Made by a program: the position numbers and the translations under genes
Source of the DNA: Ardenticatenaceae bacterium
Lineage (GTDB): Bacteria > Chloroflexota > Anaerolineae > Promineifilales > Promineifilaceae
Direction: 5' to 3'
Assembly: GCA_020634315.1 (NCBI GenBank)
Contig: JACKBV010000049.1
Span: 1 to 15,494 of the forward strand
DNA length: 15,494 nucleotides
Shown here: positions 5,154 to 13,368 of the stretch, piece after piece
Position numbering within the stretch: position 1 is the first letter of the stretch
Layout of the letters: every line of letters begins with the position of its first letter
The notes under the pieces: generated by a model
The model's database searches: none
Seen by the model: only the letters and a program-made list of their open reading frames with translations
What the model was told of the DNA's origin: nothing

Positions 5154-6560
5154 ATGGAATATGATGCAGTTGTAGTGGGATCGGGGCCAAATGGGTTGGC
5201 GGCTGGCATCACGTTAGCGCGGCAGGGATGGCGCGTGCTGCTGCTCGAAGCCAAAGAGCGTATCGGCGGCGGTATGCGCACGGCCGAATTAACGTTACCC
5301 GATTTTCACCATGACATTTGCTCAGCCATTCACCCGCTCGGAATGGGATCGCCCTTTTTCCAAAGCTTGCCTCTGGCAGATTATGGCCTGGAATGGATTC
5401 AGCCAGAGCTGCCGCTAGCTCACCCCTTTGATGATGGCACGGCCGTTGCCCTGCACCGCGATTTGGCAGAAACGGCCGTACAGCTAGGGCAAGATGGCCC
5501 TACTTACCAGCGCTTATTTGCCCCGCTTGTCGCCAACTGGGAACAAATCGCCCATGAATTTTTGGGGCCGCTGCGTTTGCCCCGCTACCCATTAGTCATG
5601 GCGCGTTTCGGGCTGCGGGCTGCATGGCCGACAACCACGCTCGTACATGCCCTTTTCGACAACGACAAGACACGCGCCCTGTTTGCCGGGCTGGCCGCAC
5701 ACGCCACCATGCCCCTGGCATGGCCGCTCACGGCCGCTTTTGGCTTGATGCTGGGCACACTGGCGCATCGCGTGGGCTGGCCGCTGCCACGCGGCGGTTC
5801 CCAGACCATTGCCAACGCCATGGCCGCCTTTTTTACCGACCTGGGCGGAGAAATTGTTACCAACCACGAAGTGAAATCGCTGGCGGACCTGCCTCCTGCG
5901 CGTGCCGTGCTTTTGGATATAACACCACGCCAGATTTTGTGCATAGCGGGCGAGCAATTGCCGGCCAAATACCGCCGCCAATTAGAAAATTATCGGTACG
6001 GGCCAGGCGTGTTCAAGGTAGACTGGGCATTATCAGAGCCAATTCCCTGGCAGGCCGCGGCGTGCCGCAAGGCGGGAACGGTGCATCTGGGAGCTGCGCT
6101 GGCGGAAATCGCGCAAAGCGAGAAGGGAGTTTGGGAAGGGTGTGTGGGGAAACGGCCGTATACCCTTGTCACCCAGCAAAGTTTATTTGACGACACACGC
6201 GCACCTGCGGGCAAGCACACAGGCTGGGCTTACTGCCATGTCCCCAACGGCAGCACGCATGACATGACTGCGGCCATCGAGGCACAAATCGAACGCTTTG
6301 CCCCTGGTTTCCGCGATTGCATTCTGGCTCGCCACACCCTGAACACGCAGGATTACCAGCGATACAACCCTAACTATATAGGTGGTGACATTAACGGGGG
6401 CGTACAAAATTGGCGGCAGTTGTTTACGCGTCCTGTACCGCGTCGCAATCCATATACAACGCCGCTCAAAAACGTGTTTATCTGTTCATCAGCTACGCCG
6501 CCAGGGGGTGGCGTGCATGGCATGTGTGGGTATCATGCCGCACGGTGCGCGGCACGATGA
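5154..6560 (+). CDS. Phytoene-dehydrogenase-like FAD-dependent oxidoreductase
   Basis: A 468-aa flavoprotein of the CrtI/phytoene desaturase-like superfamily. The N-terminal dinucleotide fold is clear: YDAVVVGSGPNGLAAG (residues 3-18) with the GxGxxG turn, LLLEAKERIGGGMRT with the acidic residue that binds the FAD ribose, and the conserved DICSAIHPLG. The C-terminus has the FAD-closing pattern NVFICSSATPPGGGVHGMCGYHAA. The length suits the family. Members act on carotenoids or other hydrophobic polyenes and many are uncharacterised; no carotenoid synthesis genes are adjacent, so the substrate is open. ATG 5154 is the only usable start but has a poor ribosome binding site. The gene converges on dusB with a 40-bp gap. 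Three ACGGCCGT copies are inside (GTAV, ETAV, KRPY). Confidence 0.88.
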   Translation: MEYDAVVVGSGPNGLAAGITLARQGWRVLLLEAKERIGGGMRTAELTLPDFHHDICSAIHPLGMGSPFFQSLPLADYGLEWIQPELPLAHPFDDGTAVALHRDLAETAVQLGQDGPTYQRLFAPLVANWEQIAHEFLGPLRLPRYPLVMARFGLRAAWPTTTLVHALFDNDKTRALFAGLAAHATMPLAWPLTAAFGLMLGTLAHRVGWPLPRGGSQTIANAMAAFFTDLGGEIVTNHEVKSLADLPPARAVLLDITPRQILCIAGEQLPAKYRRQLENYRYGPGVFKVDWALSEPIPWQAAACRKAGTVHLGAALAEIAQSEKGVWEGCVGKRPYTLVTQQSLFDDTRAPAGKHTGWAYCHVPNGSTHDMTAAIEAQIERFAPGFRDCILARHTLNTQDYQRYNPNYIGGDINGGVQNWRQLFTRPVPRRNPYTTPLKNVFICSSATPPGGGVHGMCGYHAARCAAR

Positions 6561-6600
6561 TTTTCACCAATTGGGCGGCCAAGGCCAGCGTTCTTCCGTT

Positions 6601-7584
6601 TCAAGGATGTTGTTGGTCGGAAACGGCCGTTTCCAACTCCCCCAACAAACGCACAAACACATCCGCCTCATCTGTCTGCAACAGCAAAGGCAAAAACGGC
6701 GCGGCCGCCGAAAAATCATCCAGGTAACGTTTGAGATGTTTGCGGAAAAGAATCAAACCGTGTGGGTCGCCGTAATAGGCAAGCATTTCACGCACATGTA
6801 AACGGATCGCCTGCACCGCATCAGCCAGCGCGAGACTGTCGCGGTCACGACGGGCAAAAATCCAGGGGTTGCCAATGGCCGCACGGCCAATCATCACCGC
6901 GTCACAGCCGGTATGCGCTTTCATGCGGTCAATATCGGCGGGCGTGTTGACATCGCCATTGCCAATAACCGGCACAGAAACCGCCTGCTTGAGGGCGGCG
7001 ATGGCATCCCAATTGGCCTGACCATCATACTTTTGCGCTTTGGTACGGCCGTGCATGGCAATCAATGCCGCGCCGCTTTCCTCCATAATACGAGCAATTT
7101 CCAGGTAATTTTGCTGCGTCGCGTCCCAACCCAGGCGAATCTTGCCCGTAACGGGGATGGGCAAATGCTGTGCCAGCAAGCTAAACGTGTCGCGCACCAA
7201 TTGTGGCTGCGGCATCATGCCCACACCGGCGCCGCGCCCGCTCACCCGCCGCGTCGAGCAGCCCATGTTCACATCAATGATGTCTGGCTCCAGGTCGAGA
7301 ATGTTTTGCGCTGCCGCCAAAATTTTGTGGGCATCGTTGCCAAAAATCTGGAACACCATCGGATGTTCGCCCGCTTGTTTGTCCAGCCGCCCCCAAAAGC
7401 GGCTAGGGCTGCGCTTGCCCAGCAATGCCTCCACCGGCACAAATTCGGTATAGTTCATGGCTGAACCATACGCCCGGCACAGCGCCCGATAAGGCACATC
7501 CGAAAATCCGGCCATGGGTGCCAGGACGGCATCGCCGTAAACAGGCACATCACGCACAAAAAAAGTGGGCTGCTTTGTCGTCAT
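6601..7584 (-). CDS. dusB: tRNA-dihydrouridine synthase
   Basis: FMN- and NADPH-dependent reduction of uridine to dihydrouridine in the tRNA D-loop, in the cytoplasm. The TIM-barrel begins with VLAPMAGFSDVPYRALCR (20-37). QIFGNDAHKI precedes the active-site loop DVNMGCSTRRVSGRGAG (104-120), with the catalytic Cys at 109. The usual Pro after that Cys is Ser here. VTGKIRLGW, MHGRTKAQKYDGQANW, VIGNGDV and DAVMIGRAAIGNPWIF are the FMN and phosphate motifs. The C-terminal helical RNA-recognition domain includes FRKHLKRY. The 327-aa length fits DusB. It lies 28 bp after the MBL-fold gene, so they are probably cotranscribed. Two ACGGCCGT copies are inside. Confidence 0.93.
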   Translation of the reverse strand: MTTKQPTFFVRDVPVYGDAVLAPMAGFSDVPYRALCRAYGSAMNYTEFVPVEALLGKRSPSRFWGRLDKQAGEHPMVFQIFGNDAHKILAAAQNILDLEPDIIDVNMGCSTRRVSGRGAGVGMMPQPQLVRDTFSLLAQHLPIPVTGKIRLGWDATQQNYLEIARIMEESGAALIAMHGRTKAQKYDGQANWDAIAALKQAVSVPVIGNGDVNTPADIDRMKAHTGCDAVMIGRAAIGNPWIFARRDRDSLALADAVQAIRLHVREMLAYYGDPHGLILFRKHLKRYLDDFSAAAPFLPLLLQTDEADVFVRLLGELETAVSDQQHP

Positions 7585-7612
7585 AACCCTTTCAAGACGC
7601 GCATATCAGTCA

Positions 7613-8608
7613 TCAAAAGTCGGTATGCGGTGAATCGTCACACTCTCCTAACAAAAATTCCTCACCAATTGTGGGAACGCGTACTGTACCCGGCAACCCT
7701 TTGGCTGTCCACACATGCTGTGCGGCGGCTGTCCACTGCTCATTGGTCCAACCATAGCCAGGATTGCCCTCGCCGTCGGGGTGGCCGCTGAGATGCATGA
7801 GAAGGGTATGGCGCGGGCGTAAATTAGCCGCAATGCGCTGCACATTGTCAAAAGAGGGATGTGTGGCGCGGTGTTCTTTGGCACGCCAAAAGGCCGTGTC
7901 GATGAAGAGGTAATCGGCGTGGGAAAGAAGGGAAACGGCCGTTTCCTGTCCCTCTCCCTCTGGCGCAACCAGCCACTCATTCTCACTGTCAATATCCCAC
8001 AACAAAACCGTTTTGCTTGTGCGCGTCTCCACCACAAACGCCGCGCAGCTATACTGCACCCCGTCAGAATCGTCGGGGGCACGGTCAGCACCAAAATGGG
8101 AAACCGTGATCGGCGTCACGCGCAAACCGGGCACAGGCAAAGTCAACGATGGCAATAACGTGCCCGGCGGCTCGTTTTCTGCTGGCGCTTCCAACTGCAA
8201 AAAAGCGTTCCATTCATACCCATGTTCGCGCTGCAACCAGGCGGCCGTGCCAGCACGACACCACAACGGGATGCGCGGCGTCGGCAATCCGCGTCGCCCC
8301 CGCGTCAGGTGATGCGAAACACAAAGCCGATTCAAATCTACAGTGTGATCAGGGTGCCAATGGGTGAGCAGCAGTGCATCGAGACGCGCACGATGGGCGT
8401 GCAGATACGGATTGGCAATGAGGCTGTCCACGACACCGGCACCGACATCAACCAAGATATGGTAGGCGGCTTCGTCACGGCCGTTTACCCCCAACAATGA
8501 CACCGACGTATTTGCCTGCCGCTCCAGGCTGGCACAACGGCCACAATCACAACCAAATTGGCGCAGCATCGGCGCTTCCAATCCATTGACAACAAGGATA
8601 TGCTTCAT
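7613..8608 (-). CDS. MBL-fold metallohydrolase with PhnP-like cysteine cluster
   Basis: A 331-aa metallo-beta-lactamase-fold hydrolase. The metal motif is LLTHWHPDHTVDLNRL (HxHxDH at 83-88). Further candidate ligands are the His of ITVSHFGADRAP, the Asp of VLLWDIDSENEW and the His of LLMHLSGHPDGEG. The N-terminal GCDCGRC (19-25) resembles the structural zinc cysteines of PhnP, a cyclic phosphodiesterase, and VDVGAG follows as usual. PhnP-type activity is only one option, since no phosphonate genes are present and the protein is longer than PhnP. GGGTGGTG stands before the ATG. A 113-bp gap with a weak hairpin separates it from miaA. Two ACGGCCGT copies are inside. Confidence 0.82.
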   Translation of the reverse strand: MKHILVVNGLEAPMLRQFGCDCGRCASLERQANTSVSLLGVNGRDEAAYHILVDVGAGVVDSLIANPYLHAHRARLDALLLTHWHPDHTVDLNRLCVSHHLTRGRRGLPTPRIPLWCRAGTAAWLQREHGYEWNAFLQLEAPAENEPPGTLLPSLTLPVPGLRVTPITVSHFGADRAPDDSDGVQYSCAAFVVETRTSKTVLLWDIDSENEWLVAPEGEGQETAVSLLSHADYLFIDTAFWRAKEHRATHPSFDNVQRIAANLRPRHTLLMHLSGHPDGEGNPGYGWTNEQWTAAAQHVWTAKGLPGTVRVPTIGEEFLLGECDDSPHTDF

Positions 8609-8721
8609 CGTTCACCACCCGATTAAGAATTCAACACAAAGGAACGGCAAGCAGCGCAGAAATGCTGTGTCGCCCTTTGTTCTCTGGGTTATACACTGCT
8701 GTGAAAAGGAAAACGCGACGC

Positions 8722-9687
8722 TTACCCGTCGTTTAGCCAATTTTGCACAAATGTGGCAACGGCCGTTTCCACCCCAGCTTCCGCCATCTCAAACCAGGTA
8801 ATGGCCGGATCATCGGCGCGAAACCAGGTGTTTTGCTGGCGCACAAAACGATGCGTCTCAAACTTGATGCGCTGCACAGCCTCAGCCAACGTCAACTCCC
8901 CTTCCAGGTAATCATAAAGCTGCCGGTAGCCAAGCCCGCTGATAGATGGCAGGAAACGGCCGTATCCCATCTCCCGCAGCCGCTCCACCTCCGCCAGCAA
9001 TCCCGCCGCCATCATTCCATCTACACGCTCGTCTATGCGGGCATAAAGCGCCTCACGTTCGCGGCGCAAGCCAATCATGGCAATATGATAAGGTGGCGGC
9101 GTTTTGCGCTGCAATTCAGTGATAGGGCGACCACTGACAAGTGTCACCTCTAAAGCGCGAATAACACGGCGCACATTGCGCGAGTCAATTTGCATGGCGG
9201 CGGTCGGGTCCAATTGTTGCAGCCAGCGCCCCAATTCATCACCGCCCAGGCGCTCTAGCGCGGCCCGCAAAGTGGGCTGCGGCGGCACACGCGGAATACC
9301 CCAACCTTCAACTACCGCTTTCACATACTGCCCTGTCCCCCCCACCAAAATGGGCAGCCGCCCACGCGCCTGAATGTCCGCAATCAAGCGATAGGCGCGT
9401 TCTTGATAATCGCCCAAGGTCAACGTTTCGTCTGGGGCACACACATCAATCAGGTGATGAGGCACGGCGGCCTGCTCCGCCAGGGAAGGCTTGGCCGTGC
9501 CAATATCCATTCCCCGATAAAACAGCCGCGAATCGGCTGACACAATCTCCCCCTGAAACTGCGCCGCCAACGCCAACGACAGCGCCGTTTTGCCAACGGC
9601 CGTTGCCCCCACCAACACCAAAAGCGGGGCGCGTTTCCCGCTCCCCACTTCGCCCCGCTCCCTCTCGCTTCTCTCTTCCTCTTTCAC
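8722..9687 (-). CDS. miaA: tRNA dimethylallyltransferase
   Basis: Transfers the dimethylallyl group of DMAPP to N6 of A37 in tRNAs reading U-starting codons, making i6A. The P-loop is GATAVGKT (27-34) where GPTASGKT is usual. SADSRLFYRGMDIGTAKPS (51-69) carries the catalytic Asp region. LVGGTGQYVKAV, RNVRRVIRALEV and the C-terminal RQQNTWFR are all family marks, and 321 aa is normal. The start is a GTG overlapping the yraN stop (GTGA). It adds a charged 18-residue extension, and a later in-frame GTG at 9648 with a purine-rich region before it is an alternative. ACGGCCGT occurs three times, once encoding the T-A-V of the P-loop. Confidence 0.95.
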   Translation of the reverse strand: MKEEERSERERGEVGSGKRAPLLVLVGATAVGKTALSLALAAQFQGEIVSADSRLFYRGMDIGTAKPSLAEQAAVPHHLIDVCAPDETLTLGDYQERAYRLIADIQARGRLPILVGGTGQYVKAVVEGWGIPRVPPQPTLRAALERLGGDELGRWLQQLDPTAAMQIDSRNVRRVIRALEVTLVSGRPITELQRKTPPPYHIAMIGLRREREALYARIDERVDGMMAAGLLAEVERLREMGYGRFLPSISGLGYRQLYDYLEGELTLAEAVQRIKFETHRFVRQQNTWFRADDPAITWFEMAEAGVETAVATFVQNWLNDG

Positions 9688-10064
9688 CAGCCAAACACCG
9701 CATTGGGGATATGGTCACAGCGCAGCAGCTTGCCATGTTGGTCTAATTCGACAGCAATCAGGTCAATGCGCCAATCCACCTCGTCCAGGTCATGTTCGTA
9801 GAGGTAATGCTGCCCCAATTCCAACAATTTACGCGCTTTGTGCGGCGTCACGCCTTCTTCCGGTGTGCCCATTCCACGCCCGCGCCGCGTTTTTACTTCG
9901 ACAAAGACCAGCGTTTCGCCCGTTTGCGCCACCAGGTCAATCTCGCCACGCACACAGCGCCAGTTGCGCTGGATAATGCGATACCCTTTGCCTTCCAGGT
10001 GCAGCGCAGCGACCGCTTCGCCCCAGGCACCGAGTTGTTTACGGCCGTCTTTACCACTCTCCAT
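9684..10064 (-). CDS. yraN: UPF0102 (YraN-family) nuclease-fold protein
   Basis: A 126-aa member of the UPF0102/YraN family, which has a restriction-endonuclease-like core. The signature is clear: LGAWGEAVAALHLEGKGYRI, RNWRCVRGEIDLVAQ, LVFVEVKTRRG. The E-D-ExK arrangement (GEIDL, then VEVKT) is the expected metal and catalytic set. The family's biochemical role is poorly known. ATG 10064 overlaps the glycosyltransferase end by 14 nt; ATG 10082 would add six residues. Neither has a clear ribosome binding site, so coupling to the upstream gene is likely. Its stop overlaps the miaA GTG. One ACGGCCGT copy (DGRKQ) lies near the start. Confidence 0.9.
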   Translation of the reverse strand: MESGKDGRKQLGAWGEAVAALHLEGKGYRIIQRNWRCVRGEIDLVAQTGETLVFVEVKTRRGRGMGTPEEGVTPHKARKLLELGQHYLYEHDLDEVDWRIDLIAVELDQHGKLLRCDHIPNAVFGW

Positions 10065-11355
10065 TCGTTCGATTAACCCCATTCGTCATTTTTTCTTTGA
10101 TGGTGCCCAGCGGCCCTGTCTCCCGTTTCTCCTGTGGCTTGAGCACGTTAGAAAGCTGGTCTAGCAATGGCTGCAACCGCTCACGGTTGCGCGTCCAGCG
10201 GCCGTGCGCCTTTTGTCGTTTCAGGTCTGGGCGTGTCACGCGCAGCCATTTGTATAACTCGACCGTTTTGGCGACCGTGTGGCTGATGTCAAAGCGTTCG
10301 CTGTCGGCGGCAGCGGCCGTTCCCATCATCTGGCGGCGCGACGCATCAACCGCCAGCCCAACCATCGCCGCCGCCAATCCCTGCTCCGGGTAATGGGTCA
10401 ACAGCCCGGAACGCTGCGATTGCACGGTGTCGATGATGCCCGGCGCAACAGGCGCAGCTACGGGCAAACCGGCTCCCATCGCCTCAATAATGGTCAATGG
10501 ATGCACTTCTGTCACTGAAGCGGTGACAAACGCATCGGCAGCCGCCAAGTAATTGGGAATGTCCGCATAGGTCAGCGAACCGGTGAAATGCACCTGGTTG
10601 GCAATGCCAAATTCGGCGGCTTGCTGCTGCAAAGCGGCCTGCACCGTGCCCTGACCAATCAGCAGCAAATGGATGTCGGGAACAATGTCATGAGCGATGG
10701 CAAATTGCTCTAACAACAAAGGGAGATTTTTTTCTGGCGAAAGGCGGCCCACATAGACAAATAAAACGGCCGTTTCCGGAACACCCATCTCGCTTTTACT
10801 GAGCGGCGCGGCGGGGTGACGAAACGGCCGTAAATCAACCCCATTCTCAATCACCTGAATCGGTTGGCGCACGCCAAAATCGAGCATAATCTGGCGCACA
10901 CTGGCCGAAGGCGTCACAATGACATCCGCCAGGTCCGTAAACTCCGGCCATATTTGGCGCATAATCGCATCGGCCGTCGGCTGCGGAATGGGAATGTAAG
11001 CCCCTGTGTACAAATCGTAGCGGGTGTGATTGGTGTAGACGACAGGGCAACGGCCGTATCGATGCGCCATTTCCACACTCATAAACAAATGATGGCAGTG
11101 AATGATCTCCATCTCTGCCAACAACTCCTGCGCCTCACGCGTATAGCGCATGCTAATGTAATAGCCCGTATTCCCCGCTGGAATCGCCGGCGACCGTACC
11201 ACGCCTGGTTCATCGCCGGCCGGGTCGGGTTCGCCCAACGTGAACACGGTCACGTCATGCCCCAACGCCTCTAACTGCTGCTTGTACAGCGAAATCATGC
11301 GCGTCACGCCGTTCACCACCGGCTTATAACATGCTGTCACCATGCCAATACGCAT
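10051..11355 (-). CDS. GT4-family glycosyltransferase
   Basis: A 434-aa GT-B retaining glycosyltransferase. The N-terminal acceptor domain has CYKPVVNGVTRMI (9-21), IIHCHHLF and VYTNHTRYDLY, a pattern seen in diacylglycerol or phosphatidylinositol glycosyltransferases. The C-terminal donor domain has YVGRLSPEKNLPLLL (201-215) and the EX7E motif with E283 and E291 (TEVHPLTIIEAMGAGLPV). A glycolipid product is likely, the exact sugar unknown. The last 60 residues are basic and poorly conserved in appearance. The start is ATG 11355, behind leader element C. It heads the yraN-miaA-MBL-dusB run on the minus strand. Three ACGGCCGT copies are inside, one per reading phase (ETAV, LRPF, YGRC). Confidence 0.9.
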   Translation of the reverse strand: MRIGMVTACYKPVVNGVTRMISLYKQQLEALGHDVTVFTLGEPDPAGDEPGVVRSPAIPAGNTGYYISMRYTREAQELLAEMEIIHCHHLFMSVEMAHRYGRCPVVYTNHTRYDLYTGAYIPIPQPTADAIMRQIWPEFTDLADVIVTPSASVRQIMLDFGVRQPIQVIENGVDLRPFRHPAAPLSKSEMGVPETAVLFVYVGRLSPEKNLPLLLEQFAIAHDIVPDIHLLLIGQGTVQAALQQQAAEFGIANQVHFTGSLTYADIPNYLAAADAFVTASVTEVHPLTIIEAMGAGLPVAAPVAPGIIDTVQSQRSGLLTHYPEQGLAAAMVGLAVDASRRQMMGTAAAADSERFDISHTVAKTVELYKWLRVTRPDLKRQKAHGRWTRNRERLQPLLDQLSNVLKPQEKRETGPLGTIKEKMTNGVNRTNGEW

Positions 11356-11477
11356 ACCGTTAACCTGCTACCCCTCTAAAAACAGCCTCCCGGAGGTTCA
11401 TCTTATGTGGCGAACGTTCCACTGATAACCTCCGGGAGATTGGTTTTCATTCATGGGGCTGAGCCACACCCATGAAC
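11356..11477 (-). promoter_or_regulatory. Leader element C, upstream of the glycosyltransferase gene
   Basis: On the minus strand: a TTCATGGG/CCCATGAA hairpin, then CCATGAATGAAAACC, palindrome 1 (11441-11427), a 28-base spacer, palindrome 2 (11398-11384) and GCTGTTTTTAGAGGGG before the ATG at 11355. The 15-codon ORF MKTNLPEVISGTFAT (11450-11403) ends in TAA just before palindrome 2. A further frame, MNLREAVFRGVAG, runs 11401-11360. The first 37 bases (11477-11441) are identical to leader element D. The element fills the gap to the CinA-like gene and is oriented with its gene. Confidence 0.75.
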
Positions 11478-11490
11478 TTAAATAGAAATT

Positions 11491-12627
11491 TCACGTATGC
11501 ACCAACAACCAACGGCGCAAATGAGCCAACCCCAAAGTGCTGGCCCATTGATCAATGCTTTCCGGATGCCCGCTAAACGACCGCTGGGTCACAGAAACGC
11601 CATTTGCAGAAGCCAGCGTCACCAATATTTGCACACCGCCCGGAGTAATATTGTTGTAGACAACCAGCCCCAAGCCAACTTCCATCTTATTCAACATCAT
11701 CTGCGCGGCGTTACGGCACCAACGTGACAAATCACTGTCCGGCATCAACTGCTCCATTTGCAAAAATTCGGCCAGTTCATCCCCGGTTGCCACCGGCAAA
11801 AAGGAAACATACTGCTCTGTTTCCCCAAGTGTGTGCAATAACTGCGCCACCGCTTCACTGGTGAAGCATTCTGCCAAGGCCAATGTCATATCACTACGCG
11901 CCAGCAAATTCAAGACGACTTGTTCCAGGCGGTCACGCCCTTCACCATAAATATGGTCGCCCAAACGGAGCATAACTTCCTGCCGCAGCTGCGCCAATGC
12001 CTGCTGTACAGCGGCCTCATTAGCCGCTTGTGCCCACAAACGAATATCTGTTTGCCCTGCGTACGAGTTCAACGTCAGGCGCACATCGCTGCCCGTCGAT
12101 AAATCGGCCAACTGTTGGCGCACACTGCTTTCCATGACACCCACAGCACGCAGCAAAATCCACCCCGAAGATTTGGCGGCAGCGGCAAGCTCCTGCTGCT
12201 GCCGCTGCTGCAAATAAGGCAAAACCCGATTTTCGAGCAGATACGCCATTTCCCGCCGTTCGGTAGGCAAGCATACCAACAGCGCATCATCGACAAACAC
12301 GCCCGGTTCAGAGACATCTAAATTGCTGCCGGTTGTATAGGAAAGGCAATTAATGCCGTCTAGCTCTCGCCCTGTTAACTGCGAGACCGCCTGTTTAACC
12401 AAATCAGAGCCATTTTCTTGTCCCCCACCAATAACCAGCACCACATCAGCACGCTGCGCGGCTACGCCCAACACATCCACTAAAATCGCCAAATCTTCAC
12501 CAACTGTCGCACGGCAAATGATTCGCACATCTATTTCACGCAGGCTGCGTGTCACATGAGACGAATTAATGTCAACAATGTCACTCATTAACAACGGCGT
12601 GCCAACACTAACAATTTCAACTTTCAT
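11491..12627 (-). CDS. CinA-like protein with degenerate active sites
   Basis: A 378-aa two-domain protein with CinA architecture. The MoaB/MogA-like N-terminal domain starts VEIVSVGTPLLMSDIVDINSSHVTRSL (3-29), matching the CinA GTELLLGxxxNTNxxxL pattern. ATVGEDLAILVDVL and ADVVLVIGGG follow, but the family GGLGPTxDD is GGGQENGSD (67-75). IYGEG at 227-231 is typical of the linker. The C-terminal PncC-like domain should carry AESCTGG; here it reads AECFTSE (252-258). NMN deamidase and pyrophosphatase activity are therefore doubtful; this is inference from the motifs. The ATG overlaps the stop of the upstream cyclic-nucleotide-binding gene (ATGA), so the two are translationally coupled. No ACGGCCGT copy occurs in either. 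Confidence 0.75.
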   Translation of the reverse strand: MKVEIVSVGTPLLMSDIVDINSSHVTRSLREIDVRIICRATVGEDLAILVDVLGVAAQRADVVLVIGGGQENGSDLVKQAVSQLTGRELDGINCLSYTTGSNLDVSEPGVFVDDALLVCLPTERREMAYLLENRVLPYLQQRQQQELAAAAKSSGWILLRAVGVMESSVRQQLADLSTGSDVRLTLNSYAGQTDIRLWAQAANEAAVQQALAQLRQEVMLRLGDHIYGEGRDRLEQVVLNLLARSDMTLALAECFTSEAVAQLLHTLGETEQYVSFLPVATGDELAEFLQMEQLMPDSDLSRWCRNAAQMMLNKMEVGLGLVVYNNITPGGVQILVTLASANGVSVTQRSFSGHPESIDQWASTLGLAHLRRWLLVHT

Positions 12628-13121
12628 TTGGCTAACAGCAGTTGATACTGACGTAATGTCAGATCAGAATTACGAATTTTCGACGCCAATTCTGCCGCCA
12701 GATTTTGCATAAATTTGTACCCCAACTCAGGGTGTGCATCACATAAGTGCAGCAACTTGTCATGTGGAAAGCGAAGCAAAATAGTGTTATTGGCACTAAT
12801 GCGTGCGGTTGCTGAACGCATTCCCTGATCGATCAAGGCGATTTCACCTAACACTTGCCCCTGACGCAATTCGATGCAAATGGGAGATTTACTCTCTTTT
12901 GCCATACCGTTTCCACTGACCAGACGTGGATCAAGTGAAATTTCCACGCCGCCACGACCAATGATGTAAAACTCTTTGGTTGTTTCACGCTCCCGAAATA
13001 AGATTTCATCCTTTGCATGCACAGTCAACTCGCAAATGTCAGCAAACAGCATTAACTGCACTTCCGACAAATTGTCGAAAATAGCAGACGATGAGAGGAT
13101 GGCCACAATATCTGATTGCAT
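12624..13121 (-). CDS. Stand-alone cyclic-nucleotide-binding-domain protein
   Basis: A 165-aa protein made of one cNMP-binding (CRP effector) domain. The beta-roll starts near residue 15 (FDNLSEVQLMLFADICE). The phosphate-binding cassette is GEIALIDQGMRSATA (92-106), with the Glu and Arg that contact the cyclic phosphate and ribose. A C-terminal helical part (110-165) follows with no helix-turn-helix. It is thus a ligand-sensing module rather than a transcription factor, and probably acts through a partner. The coupled CinA-like protein is the obvious candidate. The ribosome binding site before ATG 13121 is weak. The ligand (cAMP or cGMP) cannot be told from sequence. Confidence 0.88.
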   Translation of the reverse strand: MQSDIVAILSSSAIFDNLSEVQLMLFADICELTVHAKDEILFRERETTKEFYIIGRGGVEISLDPRLVSGNGMAKESKSPICIELRQGQVLGEIALIDQGMRSATARISANNTILLRFPHDKLLHLCDAHPELGYKFMQNLAAELASKIRNSDLTLRQYQLLLAK

Positions 13122-13140
13122 GCAGCACTTCTCAATTTGG

Positions 13141-13341
13141 TCAAAATCTACATTCCGAACAGCGACAAATTTGTTTTTCTATGCCTTTCACCTTGATTTG
13201 ATAGCAAGGGGCTCCTGCCAAATGTGCTCTGGAGAGCATTGGATTTTTGGGGAGTTTATATGCAGGCAAAAGCGATTCTAGCATAAAGAAAACTGTGTCG
13301 CAATCTTGACAAAATGGGTCAAATGTTCTATGCTTCACCAT
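13141..13341 (-). CDS. Possible small Cys-rich (zinc-ribbon-like) protein
   Basis: An open frame of 66 codons, 19 bp upstream of the cyclic-nucleotide-binding gene. It has FCQDC near the N-terminus and CRCSEC at the C-terminus, with aromatic and hydrophobic sequence in between, a layout compatible with a two-knuckle zinc ribbon. Against it, no ribosome binding site is visible, and a strong plus-strand promoter at 13306-13334 overlaps its first codons. Not recognised as a family. The alternative is a non-coding intergenic region. Confidence 0.3.
   Translation of the reverse strand: MVKHRTFDPFCQDCDTVFFMLESLLPAYKLPKNPMLSRAHLAGAPCYQIKVKGIEKQICRCSECRF
13306..13334 (+). promoter_or_regulatory. Sigma-70 promoter for leader D and the recombinase-like gene
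   Basis: TTGACA (13306-13311, exact consensus) and TATGCT (13329-13334) are separated by 17 bp. Transcription would start near 13341, giving a 5' leader of about 145 bases that contains the whole of leader element D before the ATG at 13486. This is the clearest sign that a leader element is transcribed with its gene. Confidence 0.65.
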
Positions 13342-13368
13342 ATCTATACGAAAAGTTTACAGAAAAGC

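Noticed and set aside
5281..5290. Near matches to the iterated motif (also around 8223, 10199, 10316, 10974, 14530 and 14892)
   Set aside because: They share CGGCCG but differ at a flanking base, so they were not counted among the exact ACGGCCGT copies.
8609..8721. Hairpin ACAAAGG...CCTTTGT between miaA and the MBL-fold gene as a terminator
   Set aside because: Stem is short, loop is long and there is no U tract on the minus strand; kept only as a note.
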